Positions 60,414-64,000 of a stretch of 64,000 bases of DNA are shown here, piece by piece. The stretch covers positions 310,001 through 374,000 of the forward strand of contig NZ_JAHLQJ010000001.1 of the NCBI RefSeq assembly GCF_018919145.1. Direction: 5' to 3'. This DNA is from Paenibacillus brevis (lineage in GTDB: Bacteria > Bacillota > Bacilli > Paenibacillales > Paenibacillaceae). Position 1 is the stretch's first letter. Each line of letters opens with the position of its first letter. The translations under genes were made by a program, and so were the position numbers. The notes under the pieces are model-generated. The model worked only from the letters and a program-made list of their open reading frames with translations. It made no database searches and was not told the origin of the DNA.

Positions 60414-62648
60414 TTGAAGAAAAAATGGTTTTATCGCATGCTTCTGTCCTATTCGCCGATCCTGATGTTCCTTGTGCTCGTCCTCATTTTGTTATTCTAC
60501 GTAAAATGGACATCGGAGACGAAGATCCGCCTCCAGAATACCAATGAGCTCTTTGCCTCACATGTGTCCAGCGTTCTGGATTCGTCCATGAAGTCGATCG
60601 AGGAGTTTGTACTCCAGCAGATGCTGACGGACGAGAAGATTACCGAATACATGAACAGCACGGCGCCTACTCCGCCCTTCGCCATGTTCGAGCTGACGGA
60701 GCGCCTGACCGATATTCGCACCTTGTTCCCGCTAACTGGAGATATATACATATACAAAATATCAAGCGAAGAAATCATCTCCAACTTTGGCTTGCTCAAG
60801 CCGAAGGATACGTTCGCCGATGAGGACTTTCTAACGGGGGCGATAGAAAACCCGGAAGAGAAGAAATGGTCTTCACCCAGGGCGTACCGTCTCTACCAAG
60901 CGAACGCGGTTACGAATGTCGTCACGTTAGTGAAACCTCTGCCGATTACATCGGTTGTTCCTAAGGGCTACGTTGTTGTCAATGTCCAGCTGTCATCCAT
61001 TCAGCAAGCACTGCAGACGGTCATCTCCGATGCCTCGGGATATCTGGAGCTTAGCGATGACGGAGGCGCCTCCCTATTTCGAGAGAATACGCCGCCTCAA
61101 TCGAAGTGGGGTATCAGCACGATCCGCTCCGATTATACAGGGTGGAATCTCTCTGTCGGCATTCCGGAGTCCGAGCAGAAGCTGATGTCGGTCTTCATGG
61201 ATGGCTGGACGCTACCGGCGCTCATGACGATCCTGCTAAGCATCATCGTGCTGACGTACGTGACCCACCGCAACTACAAGCCGATCGAAGAAATCATGAT
61301 CCGCATTGACCACTACGCGCTGAGGAGAAGCCTGCAGCTCGGAAAAGGCGGCAAGCATAACGAGTTTCAGTTTATTTCCACTGCGCTTGATAATTTGATG
61401 GAGAAGTCCAATGAATACGAAGCAAAACATAAGGACGATCTTATTATTCGAAAAAGATATTGGTTTCACGAGCTGCTTACGGGCAGCTTCTCATTGTCGG
61501 ATGCAGAGTGGGAGCGCGAGGCGGCCGAGCTGGGCATCCCGCATTCGTTCGCATCGAGCATCGTGCTGGTGGTCATGCTTGACAATCGCGAGCAATTCAG
61601 CGGTGCCTACAATCAGCGCGACCAGACGTTATTCAAATTCGTCGTACAAGGCGTGCTGGAGGAGATTTGTCGTAATTACGAGGTTGCAGTCTGGTCAGAG
61701 TGGAAGGAAGCGGATCAGCTTTGCTCGATCATTTACTTCCGGGATTCGAGCAATGAAGCCAAGATTCTGGATATAGCTGACAAGCTTAAGGAGTGGGTGG
61801 CGGCTAATCTGCAGTTCACGGTATCGCTGTATATCGGTACGACCGTAAGCGAGATGGACGATATTAGAGGGTCATACCGGGAAGCGATGCAAGCCGGTCA
61901 ATACCGGGCGTTGCACGGTTATAGCCGTATCTACGCGGCGTCCGACTGGAAGCTGAACGTACAAGGCGATCTTTACGCCCACCTGCACATGGCGAAAGGG
62001 GTCGTGAAACTGCTGCGCGGTGCAGATCCAGCGTGGAACGGCCAGTTCGAACGGCTGTTCGAAGGCATTAGAAGGGATGGGCTTTCGCACGAGCAGACGG
62101 CGGAGGTTGTTAATTATATGTTCTACTCGCTGAAGAAAGAGATGAACGACATGCCGGAGGAAATGATGGCGGTATGGGTGGAGCCGCTCCGGCGCTATAC
62201 CCCATCCATGATACTGGCGAAGGAGTTGATCGATGATATTCAGCGCGGTATGGCCGAGCTGCTGCACCTGCTTGCAGAGTCGCTGCATGAGTGGCGCGAC
62301 CGCCAGCCGCAATTTACGATAGTGGAGCAAATCGTTTCTTACCTGCAGAGCAATTACGGCAATCCCGATATCTCCCTTGATCATCTGGGCGAAGAGTTCG
62401 GACTTGCGCCGCGCGTCGTCAGCAAGCTGTTCAAGGCCGGCACCGGCGAGAGATTCGTCGACTATGTGATGAATCTCCGAATGACGGAGGCAAAGCGGCT
62501 GCTGACGAAGACGGATCTGCCCGTTCAGACGATCGGTGAGCAGGTGGGCTACATGCAGGTTATCTCGTTTATTCGAACGTTCAAGAAGAACGAGGGAACG
62601 CCGCCGGGCGAATATCGCAAGCAGTATGCCGGGGATTATGATACATAG
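60414..62648 (+). CDS. Membrane-bound AraC-family regulator, YesS type
   Basis: 744 aa from a TTG start with AAAGGAGG seven bases upstream. The open frame runs more than 1 kb further upstream but overlaps the YitT gene antisense and lacks an SD. TM1 ~10-30, extracellular sensor ~31-262, TM2 ~263-287, a cytoplasmic region resembling that of long YesN proteins, and an AraC double HTH at ~640-742 (ISLDHLGEEFGLAPRVVSKLFKAG, TEAKRLLTKTDLPVQTIGEQVGYMQVISFIRTFKKNEG). Such one-component regulators sense an external sugar and directly control nearby degradation genes. It is flanked by the lyase and the GH43 gene, its likely targets. A GGTAAGCGCTTTTAT (near-cre) lies upstream at about 60330. Confidence 0.9.
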   Translation: MKKKWFYRMLLSYSPILMFLVLVLILLFYVKWTSETKIRLQNTNELFASHVSSVLDSSMKSIEEFVLQQMLTDEKITEYMNSTAPTPPFAMFELTERLTDIRTLFPLTGDIYIYKISSEEIISNFGLLKPKDTFADEDFLTGAIENPEEKKWSSPRAYRLYQANAVTNVVTLVKPLPITSVVPKGYVVVNVQLSSIQQALQTVISDASGYLELSDDGGASLFRENTPPQSKWGISTIRSDYTGWNLSVGIPESEQKLMSVFMDGWTLPALMTILLSIIVLTYVTHRNYKPIEEIMIRIDHYALRRSLQLGKGGKHNEFQFISTALDNLMEKSNEYEAKHKDDLIIRKRYWFHELLTGSFSLSDAEWEREAAELGIPHSFASSIVLVVMLDNREQFSGAYNQRDQTLFKFVVQGVLEEICRNYEVAVWSEWKEADQLCSIIYFRDSSNEAKILDIADKLKEWVAANLQFTVSLYIGTTVSEMDDIRGSYREAMQAGQYRALHGYSRIYAASDWKLNVQGDLYAHLHMAKGVVKLLRGADPAWNGQFERLFEGIRRDGLSHEQTAEVVNYMFYSLKKEMNDMPEEMMAVWVEPLRRYTPSMILAKELIDDIQRGMAELLHLLAESLHEWRDRQPQFTIVEQIVSYLQSNYGNPDISLDHLGEEFGLAPRVVSKLFKAGTGERFVDYVMNLRMTEAKRLLTKTDLPVQTIGEQVGYMQVISFIRTFKKNEGTPPGEYRKQYAGDYDT

Positions 62649-62695
62649 CCCCTGCCTTCCCGGCACCGATATGCGGAATTTGAAGATTGCATTTC

Positions 62696-62730
62696 AGAGG
62701 ACGGTTGATAGCAACCGTCCTCTTTGCTTT
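62696..62730 (+). terminator. Terminator after the YesS-type regulator
   Basis: 12-bp perfect stem AGAGGACGGTTG / CAACCGTCCTCT with a four-base loop, then TTGCTTT. It also lies next to the convergent GH43 stop codon. Confidence 0.88.
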
Positions 62731-62732
62731 CT

Positions 62733-64000
62733 TCAATTTGGTATTAGCTTAATATAATCAAGGGCCAGAAAGTATCCGGAACTCAAGTCATTCTTACCTG
62801 CAACATTAAACTTGAAAGATTTATTGCCCGCAGAGCTAAAAGTTATATTGGCCACATTGAGTTCCGCATAGCTCAATGAGCCTGCATATAAATCCTGAAC
62901 CGGGCCGTGATTTGCAGCGTTTACCGACATCTGGAACTGCCCCCTGCCGGGCCCCTTTTTCACACCAACCCTTACGCTATAGCTGCGCGCCTCGGGCACA
63001 TTTACGGTGTATGTCACATAGTCATTGACTGCATCGGCCTCCAGCATAGCCCCATATCCACCGCTCAGATTGGGGTCCGGACCGGATCCTTCTCCGAACA
63101 GGAGGTGTTTGTCGCCCGAGGTTGCGCTTACATTTATGTTTTCTGTTTCATATTGACTGCTTTCCACTGAAATATTATCGAATTTTGCAGCCGAATTATA
63201 GGTCCTGACTCCTATCTTGCCTCCGACATAGCTTGAATCCGTGATGCTAATCTTAGATGCAGCCATATCGTCCACATAAACCTTAATGGATGCGTCTTGC
63301 GCAACAATTTTAATATGGTACTTTGTATTAGCTGTTAAGCTCATAGAAGCAGTGGCAAGCGATGTCCAATTGTTGTTGGCTTTTCCGATAACCACCCTCT
63401 GATTGGGAACATCGAGACCCGCAAAGTAACCCTGGTAAGCATCGGCACCCGTTCCGGGATTGGATACCCTGAATACGAGGCCCGCATTGCCGGTGGAGCC
63501 AGGCGTCACATCAGCTTCATAAATCATATTGGAGAAATTGGTATCCAGAAGAGCCTTGGCTCCCGGATTCGAAGCCACATTATACTGGCCCGCTGATACC
63601 GTCCATGTACCGCCATGTTTGGTCCACCCTACATCATCACCATCATTAAAGTTATCTCCTACTGCCATTTCGACAGGTATAATACTGTTGTCTGCATTAA
63701 ACCCAAATTTATCATATGACAATACGCGAGCATCCCAATCCGGATTATTCAGATAACGTTTATGGTAAAAAATGTACCAATCCTCTGAGTCAGGCGACTT
63801 CACAATCCCGTTATGACCAGGTCCATATGCGGTTGTAGAATCAGAATGCAGCATAATCCCTTTTGGCACAAACGGCCCTGTTACAGAGCTGGAGGTTGCA
63901 TACATGACTTTATAAGTTGAATCTACCCATACACCGGCGGAATAAGTCATATAGTATATCCCGTTTCTCTTGAACACTTTAGGTCCCTCAAAAAAGTCAT
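62733..64000 (-). CDS. GH43-family glycoside hydrolase with two carbohydrate-binding modules, 5' end outside window
   Basis: 421 residues visible. The frame stays open to the window edge (reads DFFEGPKVFKRNGIYYMTYSAG), so the N-terminus and signal peptide are missing. Residues up to ~110 are the last blades of a GH43 five-bladed propeller (EGP with the catalytic-acid-type Glu, YGPGHNGIVKSPD, WYIFYH). Residues ~115-285 form a concanavalin-like/CBM66-type sandwich (DNFNDGDD..., YKVYVDD-like strand, GKIGVRTYNSAAKFDNISV). The end (~287-421) is a CBM6/35-like module (ETENINVS..., YFLALDYIKLIPN). GH43 includes beta-xylosidases, arabinofuranosidases and arabinanases. No SLH motif in the visible end, so anchoring differs from the lyase. 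Confidence 0.88.
   Translation of the reverse strand, partial: DFFEGPKVFKRNGIYYMTYSAGVWVDSTYKVMYATSSSVTGPFVPKGIMLHSDSTTAYGPGHNGIVKSPDSEDWYIFYHKRYLNNPDWDARVLSYDKFGFNADNSIIPVEMAVGDNFNDGDDVGWTKHGGTWTVSAGQYNVASNPGAKALLDTNFSNMIYEADVTPGSTGNAGLVFRVSNPGTGADAYQGYFAGLDVPNQRVVIGKANNNWTSLATASMSLTANTKYHIKIVAQDASIKVYVDDMAASKISITDSSYVGGKIGVRTYNSAAKFDNISVESSQYETENINVSATSGDKHLLFGEGSGPDPNLSGGYGAMLEADAVNDYVTYTVNVPEARSYSVRVGVKKGPGRGQFQMSVNAANHGPVQDLYAGSLSYAELNVANITFSSAGNKSFKFNVAGKNDLSSGYFLALDYIKLIPN

Overview
The window looks like chromosomal DNA of a spore-forming Gram-positive bacterium of the Paenibacillus type. The grounds are S-layer-homology (SLH) anchored giant exoproteins, a gerA-type spore germinant receptor operon, several YesM/YesN-like two-component pairs beside carbohydrate ABC importers that carry no ATPase gene, strong AGGAGG ribosome-binding sites with frequent TTG/GTG starts, and Gram-positive rho-independent terminators. 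This is inferred from gene content; no rRNA or tRNA gene was seen.

Layout. 1-5850 (minus): a complete seven-gene Mrp Na+/H+ antiporter operon, mrpABCDEFG. It is divergent from a KdpD-like universal-stress-domain protein (5979-6662). 6778-8368: a short tyrosine recombinase missing one catalytic Arg, a perfect 14-bp inverted repeat upstream of it, and a 640-bp non-coding composite bounded by two ~123-bp inverted arms. 8369-15900: an SLH/Fn3 surface protein divergent from a 7TM hybrid histidine kinase and its REC-SARP-like response regulator. 16113-20244: a small membrane protein plus gerAB-gerAA-gerAC. 20272-25280 (minus): a TetR regulator, an MFS exporter, and a MacB/FtsX-type ABC permease with its ATPase.

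From 25.5 kb to the end lies a carbohydrate-acquisition region. Locus 1 (25527-34142, plus): sensor kinase, AraC-type response regulator, solute-binding lipoprotein, two permeases and a 751-aa FAD oxidoreductase with a C-terminal discoidin-like region. Locus 2 (34214-40138, minus): DeoR regulator, DMT transporter, two permeases, binding protein and a calcineurin-like phosphoesterase. It resembles a Ugp-like uptake system for a phosphorylated or phosphodiester solute. Locus 3 (42074-51969, minus): sensor kinase, response regulator, binding protein, two permeases, GH130 phosphorylase, FAD oxidoreductase and GDSL esterase. Then come a 2237-aa secreted, SLH-anchored EEP-nuclease/PL8-lyase fusion (52525-59238), a YitT-family membrane protein, a YesS-like membrane AraC regulator, and the 3' part of a GH43 enzyme that runs off the window.

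How it could work together (inference): surface-anchored lyase and GH43 enzymes cut extracellular polysaccharide. The two-component systems sense the products, and the three CUT1 importers bring them in using a shared ATPase encoded elsewhere (MsmX-like). Cytoplasmic FAD enzymes, a GH130 phosphorylase and an esterase then process modified sugars. Candidate cre sites upstream of the third sensor kinase and of the lyase suggest catabolite repression. The less explained items are the 640-bp inverted-repeat composite, the FAD-oxidoreductase/importer pairing, the nuclease-lyase fusion, the SD-preceded micro-ORF coupled to it, and the identical short motifs shared by promoters of locus 1.
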